A stretch of DNA of 52,427 nt from Clostridiaceae bacterium (GTDB lineage: Bacteria > Bacillota_A > Clostridia > Clostridiales > Clostridiaceae). Made by a program: the position numbers and the translations under genes. The stretch spans positions 1 to 52,427 of the forward strand of contig JAQSXU010000041.1 in NCBI GenBank assembly GCA_029256485.1. Reading direction: 5' to 3'. The notes beneath the pieces were generated by a model, which saw only the letters and a program-made list of their open reading frames with translations, made no database searches and was not told where the DNA came from. Shown here piece after piece: positions 36,380 through 46,235 of the stretch (the first letter of the stretch is position 1; the number at the start of each line of letters is the position of its first letter).

Positions 36380-37120
36380 TTAGCCTTCCCAATCTTCAGG
36401 GAAATCACCATTATGATATACATCCTGGACGTCATCATCATCTTCCAGTTTGTCTATAAGCTTTTGTACTTTAGCAGCAGATTCATTATCTAATGCCACT
36501 GTTGTGTCTGGAATCATTGTAACTTCTGCAGATAAGAATTCATATCCTTCACTTTCTAATTTTTCTCTTACTGTACCAAAATCCTCTACTGTAGTGGAAA
36601 TTTCAAATACTTCATCAGAAGCATCAAAGTCTTCTGCACCAGCATCTAAAGCTACCATCATTAATTCATCTTCGTCTATTTCGTCTTTTCTTTCAATGAT
36701 TAGCTGGCCCTTTGTCTGGAACATCCAGCCTACACAGCCATTAGCACCAAGATTACCGCCGCACTTTGTGAAATAGGATCTAACATTTCCTGCTGATCTA
36801 TTCTTGTTATCAGTTAAAACGGAAACTACTACAGCCACACTACATGGTCCATAGCCTTCATAAACTATGTCCTCATAGTTTACTCCTTCCATTTCACCAG
36901 CACCCTTTTTAATTGCTCTTGTAATAGTATCTTGAGGCATGTTATTAGCTTTTGCTTTTGCAATTACATCTCTCAATTTACTGTTACCGTCTACATTAGA
37001 ACCTCCCATTTTTGCAGCTATGGCCAATTCCTTGCCTATTTTAGTAAAAATCTTACCTCTTTTTGCATCTATCTTACCTTTTTTTGCCTGAATATTATGC
37101 CATTTTGAATGACCTGACAT
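36380..37120 (-). CDS. yebC: YebC/PmpR family protein
   Basis: A 246-residue protein of the YebC/TACO1 family, beginning [20 protein letters not shown] and containing [19 protein letters not shown] and [14 protein letters not shown]. Members bind DNA or act on ribosomes at proline stretches; which role applies here is open. GGAGGAGATATATC precedes ATG 37120; the longer in-frame start at 37150 overlaps nothing useful. Confidence 0.95.
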   Translation of the reverse strand: MSGHSKWHNIQAKKGKIDAKRGKIFTKIGKELAIAAKMGGSNVDGNSKLRDVIAKAKANNMPQDTITRAIKKGAGEMEGVNYEDIVYEGYGPCSVAVVVSVLTDNKNRSAGNVRSYFTKCGGNLGANGCVGWMFQTKGQLIIERKDEIDEDELMMVALDAGAEDFDASDEVFEISTTVEDFGTVREKLESEGYEFLSAEVTMIPDTTVALDNESAAKVQKLIDKLEDDDDVQDVYHNGDFPEDWEG

Positions 37121-37192
37121 GATATATCTCCTCCTTTTTGCAAAACACATAAATAATTATATCACACATGTAAAATGGTATCAAACTTAATA

Positions 37193-37305
37193 CTATAGAT
37201 AAATATACGTAAACTTAACTTATACAGCGAGAAAATAGCGAATCTTCAACGCTTTTTCACGCTGTATAAGTTTATAGTTGAAGTTGTTTAGCTATAGATA
37301 AATAT
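37193..37305. repeat. Palindromic element between 14-nt direct repeats
   Basis: A 56-nt near-perfect hairpin (37217-37272) has a 13-bp outer stem (AACTTATACAGCG and CGCTGTATAAGTT) and inner stems GAAAA/TTTTC and AGCG/CGCT. It lies between two identical copies of CTATAGATAAATAT (37193-37206 and 37292-37305). It fills the gap between yebC and yigZ and resembles a small MITE or intergenic palindrome. Confidence 0.6.
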
Positions 37306-37311
37306 GCATGT

Positions 37312-37965
37312 TTATCTATGCTGCTCTATGTACAATCTATTATCCAATTTAAAATAGTATTCTTTTTCACTTTTGATAATATTACATCTTCCGCTTGTGA
37401 TATTTTCCACTTCACTTACTATTGATGGAATTATGTTTTCCTCGCAATATATATTTATTTTAACCCTATCTGTATATTCTATATTTTCAATAATCCACTG
37501 CTTTTGTTCAAAACTATACTGTAATTTGCCAAGTAAATCATAATCAACAATAATTTCTAAGCTGCGTCCCTGAACTTTTTCAACAATTTCTCCCTTATTC
37601 ACAGCCATAACCGCTGCTTTTGAATATGCTCTCACCAGACCGCCTTTACCTAATAAAATGCCCCCAAAATATCTGGTAACTACTATTACTACATCTGTAA
37701 TATTGTTTTTCTTGATCACTTCCAGAACAGGGACTCCCCCTGTGCCCTGTGGTTCCCCATCATCACTGTATCTTTGAATACCCTTGTTCTCACCTATTAT
37801 ATAAGCATATACATTGTGCCTGGCTTCCTTTTCATTTTGTCTTACAGATTCAATAAAACTCTTAGCCTCATCTTCATTATAAACCCTCTTTGCATGTCCA
37901 ATAAATACGGATTTTTTCTCCTCAAATTCATCTCTGGATTGATTTTTTAATGTAAAATAACTCAA
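37312..37965 (-). CDS. yigZ: YigZ/IMPACT family protein
   Basis: A 217-residue protein: an N-terminal UPF0029/IMPACT domain with the signature RYSDDGEPQGTGGVP and VVTRYFGGILLGKGGLVRAYS, and a C-terminal ferredoxin-like DUF1949 domain (about 135-205). The function is unknown; the IMPACT domain in eukaryotes acts in translational control. It is co-directional with the HEAT-repeat gene upstream. Confidence 0.92.
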   Translation of the reverse strand: MSYFTLKNQSRDEFEEKKSVFIGHAKRVYNEDEAKSFIESVRQNEKEARHNVYAYIIGENKGIQRYSDDGEPQGTGGVPVLEVIKKNNITDVVIVVTRYFGGILLGKGGLVRAYSKAAVMAVNKGEIVEKVQGRSLEIIVDYDLLGKLQYSFEQKQWIIENIEYTDRVKINIYCEENIIPSIVSEVENITSGRCNIIKSEKEYYFKLDNRLYIEQHR

Positions 37966-37991
37966 CTAATCTCACTACTTTCTTTACTAAT

Positions 37992-38666
37992 TCAACAGTC
38001 CTCAGCATTAAAATCCTTATTGCACAGTTCTAAAAATCTTTTAGCATTTCCTTTTACATATTCTTTTGAACCTGAAGAATTTATTATTTCTTCTATTTTT
38101 CCTTTTGCATTATAACTTTTTATTTTTATGAGAGCCTTTATAGCATAAGTAACTACTTGTGGATTGCTATCATCAAGTGCTCTTATTAATGCAGCTTCTG
38201 ATGATTTATCTCCTATCTTGCCCATAGCTGAAACTGCCATTCTTCTAATATTTACAAATTTGTGTACACTAGCCCTAGCTAAAATATTTAAACAAGATTC
38301 AGCTTTTAACTCTCCTATTATCCATACCGCAGCTTCCTTTTCCTTTGGTTCCATATCTGCATAGGTACTCTTTATATACTCCATTAATTTTGCCTTATTC
38401 TCCTCTTGAAGTGTTTCAAGAATATCCCTTTTTTCTTCCTTAGCTTTTAAGGAAATATTTTTAATTAATTCTTTTTCATTTTTACTTTTAACCAAAGTAC
38501 CATATTTTATCTTACCGTACAATATATGTGATTTTACAGTTTCAATGTCCAATCCTCTTATTTTACATATAGCCTCAATAGGTTTATTCTCCAAAAATAA
38601 ATAATAAGTTATATCCTCTTCCTTAATATCATGGATTTTATCCCAATGAATGTGAAATAGGTTCAT
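37992..38666 (-). CDS. HEAT-repeat domain protein
   Basis: A 224-residue soluble protein. Residues 1-75 resemble a small helical domain (FLENKPIEAICKIRGLDIET). Residues 100-215 carry about four HEAT or PBS-lyase-like repeats (NIRRMAVSAMGKIGDKSSEA, ALIRALDDSNPQVVTYAIKA). Such repeats bind partner proteins. AAGGAG lies 9 nt before the ATG. It lies in a run with yigZ downstream and a MocR regulator upstream. Confidence 0.8.
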   Translation of the reverse strand: MNLFHIHWDKIHDIKEEDITYYLFLENKPIEAICKIRGLDIETVKSHILYGKIKYGTLVKSKNEKELIKNISLKAKEEKRDILETLQEENKAKLMEYIKSTYADMEPKEKEAAVWIIGELKAESCLNILARASVHKFVNIRRMAVSAMGKIGDKSSEAALIRALDDSNPQVVTYAIKALIKIKSYNAKGKIEEIINSSGSKEYVKGNAKRFLELCNKDFNAEDC

Positions 38667-38685
38667 AAAATTTTTACTCCTTAGA

Positions 38686-40098
38686 TTAACATTTTATCAA
38701 TATATTATTGATTATTTCAATGCCTTCTTTAATCTTTTCATTATCAGTTTGAGTGAAACCCATCCTATAATATTTCTTTCCTTCATTGCTGCTTTTATAA
38801 AAAAGTACCCCTGGTGAAATTAATACTTTATTTTCTTTACATTTATAAAATAATCTTACAGAATCCATATCAATTTTATCTGAAATTTTAATATAAAAAT
38901 GTAATCCTCCTCTTGGTGGTATAAAACTAATTTTATCACCTAATATGTTTATTAGACAGTTATAAGTATAGTTATATTTGTTTTTATAAAAAGTATTTAA
39001 TCTACCAATATACTCCTTCCAAAGCCCTTTTTCTATATATAAATCCAATGCTCTCTGCATAAGACTTGATGTTGATATGTCCGTGTTAATTTTTGAATTC
39101 TGAATACTTTCGCTGAATATTGACGGTGAAATTAAATAACCTATTCTAATACCTGGGAGAAATATTTTGGAAAAGCTTTTTATATATATTACTCTATCGT
39201 ATTTATCTAAACTTTTAAAACTTTTATATTCTATAAATTTGTCATATATAAGTTCTGATAAATAATCATCTTCAATTATATAAAAATCATATATATTTGC
39301 CAATTCTATAATTCTCTTCTTTTTTTCAATGCTGCAGCTAATCCCTGTTGGATTTTGAAAATAGCTCATTGTATAAAAGCATTTAATATTATTTTTCATG
39401 GCAATACTTTCCAGCTGTTCCACATCTATGCCATCATCCTCTATATTGACTTCAAATATGTTAGCTCTTCTCCATTTAAATACATTTAATGCTCCGCTAT
39501 AGGTAGGTTTTTCAACAACTACATTATCATTTGTATTTAACAGAGCTTTTGATACAATATCTATCCCCTGCTGAGCACCTGATACAATTAATATATTATC
39601 CATATTCAAGGTATTATTCCAAAAAAACTTGTTTATGTTTTTTCTTAGTCCTCTATATCCTAATGCTTCCTGATAACTTAATGCGTCTATCCCATCCCTA
39701 TCCAAAACCTTATTTAAAACATCCTTAAAAGTTGCCACAGGGAAAAATTCACTACATGCTGTTTCTCCAGTAAAATCTATATATTTTTTTATTTCATCTA
39801 CGCTAATTGATTTAAATGTTTCTGAGTATTCCCTCTTAAAACTTTTATTACTATCTTTTCTCTTTGCGAAAGTGCCGCTTCCCATCTTCTGTGCTGCATA
39901 GCCTTCACCCTGTAATTTTTTATAAGCACTTACTATAGTTACATTATTCACTTTTAACAATTTAGATAAATCCCTTATGGATGGTAATTTTTCGCCGTCC
40001 TCAATGTTATTTATATCAATTAACTTCTTTATATATTTATATATTTGTATGTATTTTGGAGTTTCATTGTCATATATGTTGAAATAATACTTTTCCAT
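38686..40098 (-). CDS. MocR/PdxR-type regulator (GntR HTH fused to aminotransferase)
   Basis: A 470-residue fusion: an N-terminal GntR winged helix (about 10-78; LPSIRDLSKLLKVNNVTIVS) and a fold-type I aminotransferase domain (about 115-465) with the PLP lysine in IKSFSKIFLPGIRIGYL and FQNPTGISCS. MocR proteins control vitamin B6 or amino-acid genes and bind PLP. No B6 genes adjoin it, so the target is unknown. The RBS GGAGGGTGAGAGGGTG lies close to the ATG. Confidence 0.9.
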   Translation of the reverse strand: MEKYYFNIYDNETPKYIQIYKYIKKLIDINNIEDGEKLPSIRDLSKLLKVNNVTIVSAYKKLQGEGYAAQKMGSGTFAKRKDSNKSFKREYSETFKSISVDEIKKYIDFTGETACSEFFPVATFKDVLNKVLDRDGIDALSYQEALGYRGLRKNINKFFWNNTLNMDNILIVSGAQQGIDIVSKALLNTNDNVVVEKPTYSGALNVFKWRRANIFEVNIEDDGIDVEQLESIAMKNNIKCFYTMSYFQNPTGISCSIEKKKRIIELANIYDFYIIEDDYLSELIYDKFIEYKSFKSLDKYDRVIYIKSFSKIFLPGIRIGYLISPSIFSESIQNSKINTDISTSSLMQRALDLYIEKGLWKEYIGRLNTFYKNKYNYTYNCLINILGDKISFIPPRGGLHFYIKISDKIDMDSVRLFYKCKENKVLISPGVLFYKSSNEGKKYYRMGFTQTDNEKIKEGIEIINNILIKC

Positions 40099-40125
40099 TT
40101 CACCCTCTCACCCTCCAGAATCATA

Positions 40126-40158
40126 AAATAAAAGAACTTAAATATTGAATTTAAGTTC
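40126..40158 (-). terminator. Terminator of the nucleotidyltransferase gene
   Basis: GAACTTAAA (40134-40142) pairs with TTTAAGTTC (40150-40158); TTTTATTTTA follows on the minus strand. Confidence 0.8.
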
Positions 40159-40185
40159 ATAATTATTCATGTTAATATTCACTAT

Positions 40186-41082
40186 TTAAATGAAGTATAC
40201 ATTCTCTTTAAATATAGATTTGCCATCTGAGGTTTTATAATCTCTTGTATCCTTTTTAATGATATTCTTCTCCCATAATTTGTTTAAAACTTCTTCCATT
40301 TCAATATCATAACTTTTAAACAATTTATCATTATTAACATCTTCTGCACTTAAAAAACAATCTTTTTCTCTCATAAAATTAATTAATAGATTGCTGATGT
40401 TTCTAATATTATTATCAATAAATTGCTGTATATAATCAATTGTGCTTAGTATTGCTTTGCTAATATCAATTTTATTGAAAAACAGTTCATCAACACAACT
40501 CCTAAAGCTGTCATTTAGATTCATTGCCATGGTCATTGCATCTTTACTTATCATATAGCCTGAAGAATTAACATATAATTTTGAAAATTCCTCAATAAAC
40601 TTAACAGCGGAAGTGTATGCAGTATATACACCATCATTACTCAAATATTTTTTACATACCCCAATTTGTTTTAAAACATTTCCTAAATATACTATATTCC
40701 ATCTTTCTCTATCAATATCTGGATAATATCTGCCATTATCATATCTCATGGTAATATCCATATCTTTTGAGAAAACTAATCTTGAAGCTGCAAATATCCT
40801 ATGAATAAATCCTCCCCTTAAATCTTCCTCATACAATTGAAGAAACCTATTTTTGCTCATCAATTTAACATGAACGGGTATATTCTTTTCTTCTGTGTAA
40901 ATATTTTTAATTTCTACAAGTTTAGAATCAATTACAACAAATAAATCTATATCAGATTCGTCCCATAAATCACCTGTAACCATGCTTCCGAACACCATGG
41001 CTGCTAGCACAGATTCATTGTTTTTCATTCTATCGATAATACTGTTAAAAGCCCTTTGGTATTGCAAAATAGTTTTTTCCAT
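40186..41082 (-). CDS. Nucleotidyltransferase-domain protein
   Basis: A 298-residue protein with an N-terminal pol-beta-type nucleotidyltransferase domain: FGSMVTGDLWDESDIDLFVV holds the GS and DxD motifs that bind metal and nucleotide. A long helical region follows (about 120-298). It resembles the aminoglycoside-nucleotidyltransferase/MNT fold, but no resistance can be claimed. I chose ATG 41082, which follows GGGGGG by 7 nt. It stands alone between two terminators. Confidence 0.78.
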   Translation of the reverse strand: MEKTILQYQRAFNSIIDRMKNNESVLAAMVFGSMVTGDLWDESDIDLFVVIDSKLVEIKNIYTEEKNIPVHVKLMSKNRFLQLYEEDLRGGFIHRIFAASRLVFSKDMDITMRYDNGRYYPDIDRERWNIVYLGNVLKQIGVCKKYLSNDGVYTAYTSAVKFIEEFSKLYVNSSGYMISKDAMTMAMNLNDSFRSCVDELFFNKIDISKAILSTIDYIQQFIDNNIRNISNLLINFMREKDCFLSAEDVNNDKLFKSYDIEMEEVLNKLWEKNIIKKDTRDYKTSDGKSIFKENVYFI

Positions 41083-41226
41083 ATCAGTACCCCCCATAAA
41101 AATTTGTAATAATAAAATCACAAGGATAAATAAAGTAAACCAATTTACTATATTTTATACTATTATATATAGTATTTGACTTAAAAACAATAGTTAATCT
41201 GAAATATGAATATTTTCTTTCAAATA

Positions 41227-41448
41227 TCAAATTACAATTTTCAGAATTTTCCTTCTCTGAGTATTATTGCAATTAGAACAGCTGAATAAATGATAGCAAT
41301 ACTTATCAGAGTCTACAATTGGCTCCTCTGCACCATATGGATCCATATATTCTTGAATTCTGCCTTTATCGAACATAACTTCATTGCATCTCTCACATAC
41401 CACTATTTCATTTTTCAGTTTATTACATAAAGGACAAACCCTTTCCAA
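41227..41448 (-). CDS. Small zinc-ribbon protein
   Basis: A 73-residue protein with three CxxC pairs: CPLC (start), CERC and CSNC near the end, plus another Cys in DKYCYHLFSC. Two zinc-ribbon sites are likely. The start is TTG 41448, 9 nt after GGAGG, giving MERVCPLCNKLKNEIVVCER. An ATG 48 nt upstream would add 16 residues but lacks an RBS. The function is unknown; such ribbons occur in nucleic-acid-binding or adaptor proteins. Confidence 0.7.
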   Translation of the reverse strand: MERVCPLCNKLKNEIVVCERCNEVMFDKGRIQEYMDPYGAEEPIVDSDKYCYHLFSCSNCNNTQRRKILKIVI

Positions 41449-41490
41449 TTTAAACCACCTCCACAGTATTTTGCCCAAATTTCTTAAATT

Positions 41491-41528
41491 AAACAAAAAT
41501 CTACCTCAAAATATTTGAAAGTAGATTT
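41491..41528 (-). terminator. Terminator of the small frameshifted gene
   Basis: AAATCTAC (41497-41504) pairs with GTAGATTT (41521-41528); TTTTTGTTT follows on the minus strand. Confidence 0.75.
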
Positions 41529-41776
41529 CTATTTGCAATTATTATGTTCTACAATTTTTCTTTCAACTGACAGATAATATTCTACAGCAGATTTTAAAAC
41601 TTTAAAAACATCTTTAGATAATTTGTCTATGGAGTCTGTTATTTTTACCGCATCCTTTACCTTAGAATTGTTACTAATATTTATAGTAGCCAAATTTTTA
41701 TCAGTTCATCCCTTAATGCATTTATATCTTTTAATGCCAATACCAATGAATTAATTTTTTTTACGTCATCATCCAT
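41529..41776 (-). pseudogene. Small helical protein gene with a one-base frameshift
   Basis: From ATG 41776 the frame reads MDDDVKKINSLVLALKDINA and on to DELIK, then hits a stop. One base on, the other frame continues without a break to 41529 (ATINISNNSKVKDAVKITDS, ending SVERKIVEHNNCK). Adding one A to the A5 tract at 41695-41699 restores an 82-residue coiled-coil-like protein. It may be a slippage mutation, a phase-variable tract or a sequencing error. The intact product is not a recognised family. Confidence 0.65.
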
Positions 41777-41813
41777 AAAATCATTAATCCCCTAAGACAG
41801 CAATATATTACAA

Positions 41814-43094
41814 TTATATAATTGTACTGCACAACTTATTACAATCATATTTTATTTTTTCTTCATCAATTTTAACAAAATTTCCTTTTTCCATAATAAC
41901 TTTACCATTGATAATAACATATTCCACTTCACTGCCATTAGCAGAAAATACAATATTTGAGTAAATATCATATAGGGGTATCATGTTAGGTTTATTTAGA
42001 TTTAGTAATATCATGTCTGCTTTATTTCCATTCTTTATACTGCCCAGATTTTTCATGTTCAGTGCTCTAGCTCCATTAATAGTGGAAACTTTAAGCATGG
42101 TTTTTGCACTAAGTTTAGTTGCATCCTTGTAATACAACTTTTGCAATATGGCTCCTGTTTCCATTTCTTCAAACATATTTAAATTATTATTGCTTGATGT
42201 ACCGTCAGTGCCTAAGCATAAATTGATTCCCTTCTCTAACATTTCTCCTGCTCTAGCAACACCGCTCGCTAGTTTCATATTGCTTTGAGGATTATATACC
42301 GGACTAACTTTATAATTTGATAAAATGTCTAAATCAGTTTGGTTTAAATGAACACAGTGGGCGGCAACTGTTTTATTTTCAAGTACACCACATTTTTCAA
42401 TAAATTCACATGGGGTCATATTATACTTATTACTGATAATGTTGTTTTCATCTTGAGTTTCTGATATGTGAATGTGAATACCCTTATTATATCTTTTGGC
42501 TTCAGCAGAAATTTCTGCTAATGCTTCTTCATTTAATGTATATGGTGAATGTGGTGAAAACATTGTGTCTATTAGATCATTTTTTTCATTAATTATTTTA
42601 TCTGCCAACTCACATGCATCCCTCAGCTGGCCTTCCCACTTATCACCAATTAATGGTATACCTAAAACCGCTCTAATTCCTGATTTTTCAACAACATCTT
42701 TAACTGTATTCTGCATAAAATACATATCATTGAATGTAGTCGTTCCGCTTCTTAACATTTCTATTACAGCTAGTTCGGTTCCTAATTGAATATGTTTTTC
42801 ATTAAACTTAGCTTCCATTGGCCATATTTTCTCATTTAACCATCTCATTAGGGGCAGTCCTTCTCCATATCCTCTTAACAGTGTCATTGCTGCATGTGTA
42901 TGGCAATTAATGAGTCCTGGCATTACACAGTAATCTTTTCCGTCTATAATGGTAAAACCACCGCTTTCTCTCTGGAAATCCCCGGGAGAAACCTCTTCAA
43001 TTATATCGTCATCAATGAGCACATATCCTTTATTGATTGTTCTTTCATTATCATCCATGGTTAATATCATTGTATTTTTAATTAGGATTTTCAT
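41814..43094 (-). CDS. mtaD: MtaD-like 5'-methylthioadenosine/S-adenosylhomocysteine deaminase
   Basis: A 426-residue amidohydrolase that deaminates methylthioadenosine or S-adenosylhomocysteine, or a related compound. The metal-binding HxH lies in GLINCHTHAAMTLLRG, with further His in HIHISETQDE and AAHCVHLN, and the catalytic Asp in LCLGTDGTSSNNNL. GGGGGG lies about 7 nt before ATG 43094. It follows hflX closely, overlapping its RBS with the hflX stop, so the two are probably cotranscribed. Confidence 0.88.
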   Translation of the reverse strand: MKILIKNTMILTMDDNERTINKGYVLIDDDIIEEVSPGDFQRESGGFTIIDGKDYCVMPGLINCHTHAAMTLLRGYGEGLPLMRWLNEKIWPMEAKFNEKHIQLGTELAVIEMLRSGTTTFNDMYFMQNTVKDVVEKSGIRAVLGIPLIGDKWEGQLRDACELADKIINEKNDLIDTMFSPHSPYTLNEEALAEISAEAKRYNKGIHIHISETQDENNIISNKYNMTPCEFIEKCGVLENKTVAAHCVHLNQTDLDILSNYKVSPVYNPQSNMKLASGVARAGEMLEKGINLCLGTDGTSSNNNLNMFEEMETGAILQKLYYKDATKLSAKTMLKVSTINGARALNMKNLGSIKNGNKADMILLNLNKPNMIPLYDIYSNIVFSANGSEVEYVIINGKVIMEKGNFVKIDEEKIKYDCNKLCSTII

Positions 43095-43105
43095 ACTGCC
43101 CCCCA

Positions 43106-44890
43106 TTATTCTTCAAATATCCAATTAGAATATTTGCTATATATCTCATCGTCCACCAAGGCTGTAATTAATGTTCCTTGTTCAGCATATTCTTCACTTT
43201 CAACCTTAGCATTTCTATGTAAAAATGCCACAGCTGATTGATCAGAGTATGGAATTAGATACTTAATTTTTCTTATAGTATTTGGAATTATTTTACATAT
43301 ACTATCTAATAACACATCTAAATTAGTTAATTTTTTTGCAGAAATTTCCACAATTTTCATATGTGAGTATTTTTCCTTAATCATTCCTAAGTTTAATTCA
43401 TCAGCTTTATCAATCTTATTTAATACTAATATAATTGGCTTGTTAATTGCCCCCAGCTGATCTAAAACTCCATCCACTGCTTCTATTTGTTCCATACAGT
43501 GTTCAGAGGATGCATCTACTACATGAAGAAGTAAGTCTGAGTAAATTACCTCTTCCAACGTAGATTTAAATGCCTCAACCAAATCATGAGGCAGTTTTCT
43601 AATAAAGCCTACTGTATCTGTGACAGTTATTGTTCTATTGTCTGGAAGTACAATAGCCCTTGTGGTGGTATCTAACGTTGCAAATAACATGTCTGCTTCA
43701 AAAACCTTTTCTTTAACTACTCCATCCTTGCTTAAGGAAATCTCACAAAGTGCATTTCTCAAAGTTGATTTTCCAGCATTTGTATAACCTACTAAAGATA
43801 CTTTTGTTAATTCATTTCTTCTTATTCTTTGTGTTTCCCTTATTTTTTTTACTTTTTCAAGTTCACTATTTAAATCATATATTCTTTCCCTAATATGCCT
43901 TCTATCTATTTCTAATTTCTTTTCTCCAGGGCCTCTCGTTCCTATGCCAGCCCCAGTTCTGGACAAAACTATACCTAATCCTGAAAGCCTAGGCAATCTA
44001 TATTTTAACTGAGCTAACTCTACTTGAATTTTTGACTCCCTGCTCTTAGCTCTTCTAGCAAATATCTCTAATATTAATGTAGTTCTATCAATTATCTTTA
44101 ATCCAACATTCTCTTCTAAATTTCTAACCTGGGAAGCAGTTAGTTCATCGTCAAAAATAATTAAATTTGCATTTAAAGTTTGTGCGTTTAAGGCCAATTC
44201 ATCCACTTTACCGCTTCCTATGTAAAACGTTGTGTCAACCTTACCTCTGTTTTGTAAGAGGCTCCCTACAACCTTTACATTACAAGCCTTAGCAAGTTCT
44301 GCCAATTCCTCAATACTTTCCTCATTTTCAATTCCAACTAATACAGCTCTTTCAGTTTCATCCTCAATAAAATTATAGTCTTTAAATTTATTTTCAACTT
44401 CACTAATTTTATCAATAATATTATAATTTATGCCCTGTTCAACAGTTAATATATTTGTAGTTTCATAGGACAACATATTATTTTCCACATCACAAAATCC
44501 CATAACTATAGATTCAGCCTGATTATTATTAACACCTATAGCTGACATGCAGTCTAATTTCAGCTTTGTGAGGGCAGATAAATCTACTGCGGACAGCCTT
44601 GGATTTCCATTAGGATGTGTGTGAACAATTCTTATGCCGCAGAGCTTCTTTTCTTTTACTGTAATTATTGGTACTTCAACTGTACTGCTGTCTCCTATGG
44701 ATATCGCAACAACATTGCCCCTTCTGTCTATTGCTACGCTTATTTCTTTGTTAAGTTCCCCGCTGATTGAGCTGATAATATTAATTATCTCATCAGAGCA
44801 AACAGTATCTTTTTGAGCTTTGAGATTATATAAATCTTCTAATTTATCTAAAATAGTATTTCTAATTCCATTTGTATTCCCACTAATCAT
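43106..44890 (-). CDS. hflX: HflX GTPase with N-terminal RadC/JAMM-like domain
   Basis: A 594-residue protein. The HflX core (about 185-594) has the Gly-rich subdomain [18 protein letters not shown], the G1 loop [26 protein letters not shown] and NKIDKAD. HflX splits stalled or stress-damaged ribosomes. The first 180 residues are extra relative to E. coli HflX and contain [14 protein letters not shown] (H90, H92, S100, D103), which has the spacing of the RadC/JAMM metal motif HxHPxGxPxxSxxD. A metal-binding or peptidase-like function is inferred, not shown. It is divergent from hpt. Confidence 0.93.
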   Translation of the reverse strand: MISGNTNGIRNTILDKLEDLYNLKAQKDTVCSDEIINIISSISGELNKEISVAIDRRGNVVAISIGDSSTVEVPIITVKEKKLCGIRIVHTHPNGNPRLSAVDLSALTKLKLDCMSAIGVNNNQAESIVMGFCDVENNMLSYETTNILTVEQGINYNIIDKISEVENKFKDYNFIEDETERAVLVGIENEESIEELAELAKACNVKVVGSLLQNRGKVDTTFYIGSGKVDELALNAQTLNANLIIFDDELTASQVRNLEENVGLKIIDRTTLILEIFARRAKSRESKIQVELAQLKYRLPRLSGLGIVLSRTGAGIGTRGPGEKKLEIDRRHIRERIYDLNSELEKVKKIRETQRIRRNELTKVSLVGYTNAGKSTLRNALCEISLSKDGVVKEKVFEADMLFATLDTTTRAIVLPDNRTITVTDTVGFIRKLPHDLVEAFKSTLEEVIYSDLLLHVVDASSEHCMEQIEAVDGVLDQLGAINKPIILVLNKIDKADELNLGMIKEKYSHMKIVEISAKKLTNLDVLLDSICKIIPNTIRKIKYLIPYSDQSAVAFLHRNAKVESEEYAEQGTLITALVDDEIYSKYSNWIFEE

Positions 44891-44970
44891 AAATTCTCTC
44901 TCACTTTCATTTATAGGTTTTTTAAACTAATAATACATCTGCTTACATAAATGTAGAATTTTCAATATAC

Positions 44971-44999
44971 TTGACAACTTTCATATTATTTTATACTAT
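44971..44999 (+). promoter_or_regulatory. Sigma-A-type promoter of hpt
   Basis: TTGACA (44971-44976) is a perfect -35 box, 17 nt before TACTAT (44994-44999), 41 nt upstream of the hpt start. Confidence 0.8.
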
Positions 45000-45039
45000 T
45001 ATAGCAATATTGTAAATATAAACACGTGGAGGCATAATA

Positions 45040-45567
45040 ATGGAGGATAAAAAAATAAATATACTTATAACTAAGGAACAAATTCAAGCTAGAGTTGCAG
45101 AATTAGGTGCAGAAATTTCAAATGACTATGATGGCAAAAAATTATATATTTTATCACTGCTAAGAGGAAGTTTTATTTATGCTGCTGATTTAGTAAGAAG
45201 CATATCAATTCCAGTTAAAATTGGTTTCATGACTACTTCAAGTTATGGTGACAGTGAAACATCTTCTGGGAAAGTTAAAGTTGTAAATGATATACCCGAT
45301 GATATTGAAGGTTATGATGTACTTGTGGTTGATGATATTGTGGATACAGGTATAACAATGGATTTTGTAATAAACCATGTAAAATCTCTAAAAGCTAAGT
45401 CTGTAAAATCTTGTGTCTTACTTGATAAACCTGAAAGAAGAAAACTGGACCTATCACCAGATTATTGCTGCTTCCAGATTCCTGATGTTTTTGTGGTTGG
45501 ATATGGTTTAAACTATGGTGATTATTATAGAAACGTACCATATGTATTTAACTGGGAAAATAAATAA
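45040..45567 (+). CDS. hpt: Hypoxanthine phosphoribosyltransferase
   Basis: A 175-residue type I phosphoribosyltransferase that salvages hypoxanthine (and guanine) with PRPP. The PRPP motif is VLVVDDIVDTGITMDFV; LSLLRGSFIYAADLVR lies in the N-terminal region and the purine pocket in PDVFVVGYGLNYGDYYRNVPYV. GGAGG lies 8 nt before the ATG. A single-gene unit with its own promoter and terminator. Confidence 0.96.
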   Translation: MEDKKINILITKEQIQARVAELGAEISNDYDGKKLYILSLLRGSFIYAADLVRSISIPVKIGFMTTSSYGDSETSSGKVKVVNDIPDDIEGYDVLVVDDIVDTGITMDFVINHVKSLKAKSVKSCVLLDKPERRKLDLSPDYCCFQIPDVFVVGYGLNYGDYYRNVPYVFNWENK

Positions 45568-45580
45568 CATTGAATATATT

Positions 45581-45616
45581 GCTGATAGCTTATTAGTAAG
45601 TTATCAGCTTAATTTT
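45581..45616 (+). terminator. Terminator of hpt
   Basis: GCTGATAGCTTA (45581-45592) pairs with TAAGTTATCAGC (45597-45608), followed by TTAATTTTTT. It overlaps the end of the convergent yunB gene, so it may serve both. Confidence 0.85.
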
Positions 45617-46235
45617 TTAATTTAAATCCAGTATTATCCTCACTAAACTCAATTGCATTTTGCGGAACCTTTCCTACAATAATAGTTTCTGAAATTGGGA
45701 TTTCATTTTCAACTTCTAAATCTTTACATCTTAGAGGCACAAATATTCTAATGTTAGTTTTAACTTTAACATAAATCTTATGCCTGCATTGATTTATTCC
45801 TGCACTTTCAAATTTTGATAAATAGCTGGTTTCTGTATATCCAATAGGTCGAACTTTCATTGTTATATTAGGACCGTAGTGTGATAGAATATTATTTTTA
45901 GAAATATACCCTATTGGTATCTTTACTCCAATTGCGCCCATTTTTTTTATTTCTTCTTGAGAGTCCAATGATACATCACAAGCTATTTTGTTCATTTTTA
46001 GTGTATCCGCTTTTAACAAATTTATATTACCTTCATTATCCTTTTCAACTTTAATAATTTCATCATATTTGAACTGATTAGAATATTCCTTCAAAATAGA
46101 ATTATTTATTATGCTGTTTACTTTCCCCTTGACTTCTTCTTCTGCCACACCTAATACAGTTGAAATAATAATTTTATCAAAAGCATAAATAAAAATATCA
46201 AATATTACAATTATTAAAAGAAATAATAGCATCAA
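45609..46235 (-). CDS. yunB: Sporulation protein YunB
   Basis: A YunB-family protein: an N-terminal TM segment (residues 1-17 of this frame) followed by an outer domain with IPIGYISKN, ITMKVRPIGYTETSY and NQCRHKIYVKVKTNIRIFVP. YunB is made in the mother cell in Bacillus and is needed for normal sporulation. From ATG 46235 it has 208 residues, shorter than B. subtilis YunB (254). The frame stays open upstream with a Lys-rich stretch, and AAGGAAG (46314-46308) lies 9 nt before an ATT at 46298, which could be the true start (229 residues). Confidence 0.85.
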   Translation of the reverse strand: MMLLFLLIIVIFDIFIYAFDKIIISTVLGVAEEEVKGKVNSIINNSILKEYSNQFKYDEIIKVEKDNEGNINLLKADTLKMNKIACDVSLDSQEEIKKMGAIGVKIPIGYISKNNILSHYGPNITMKVRPIGYTETSYLSKFESAGINQCRHKIYVKVKTNIRIFVPLRCKDLEVENEIPISETIIVGKVPQNAIEFSEDNTGFKLKN

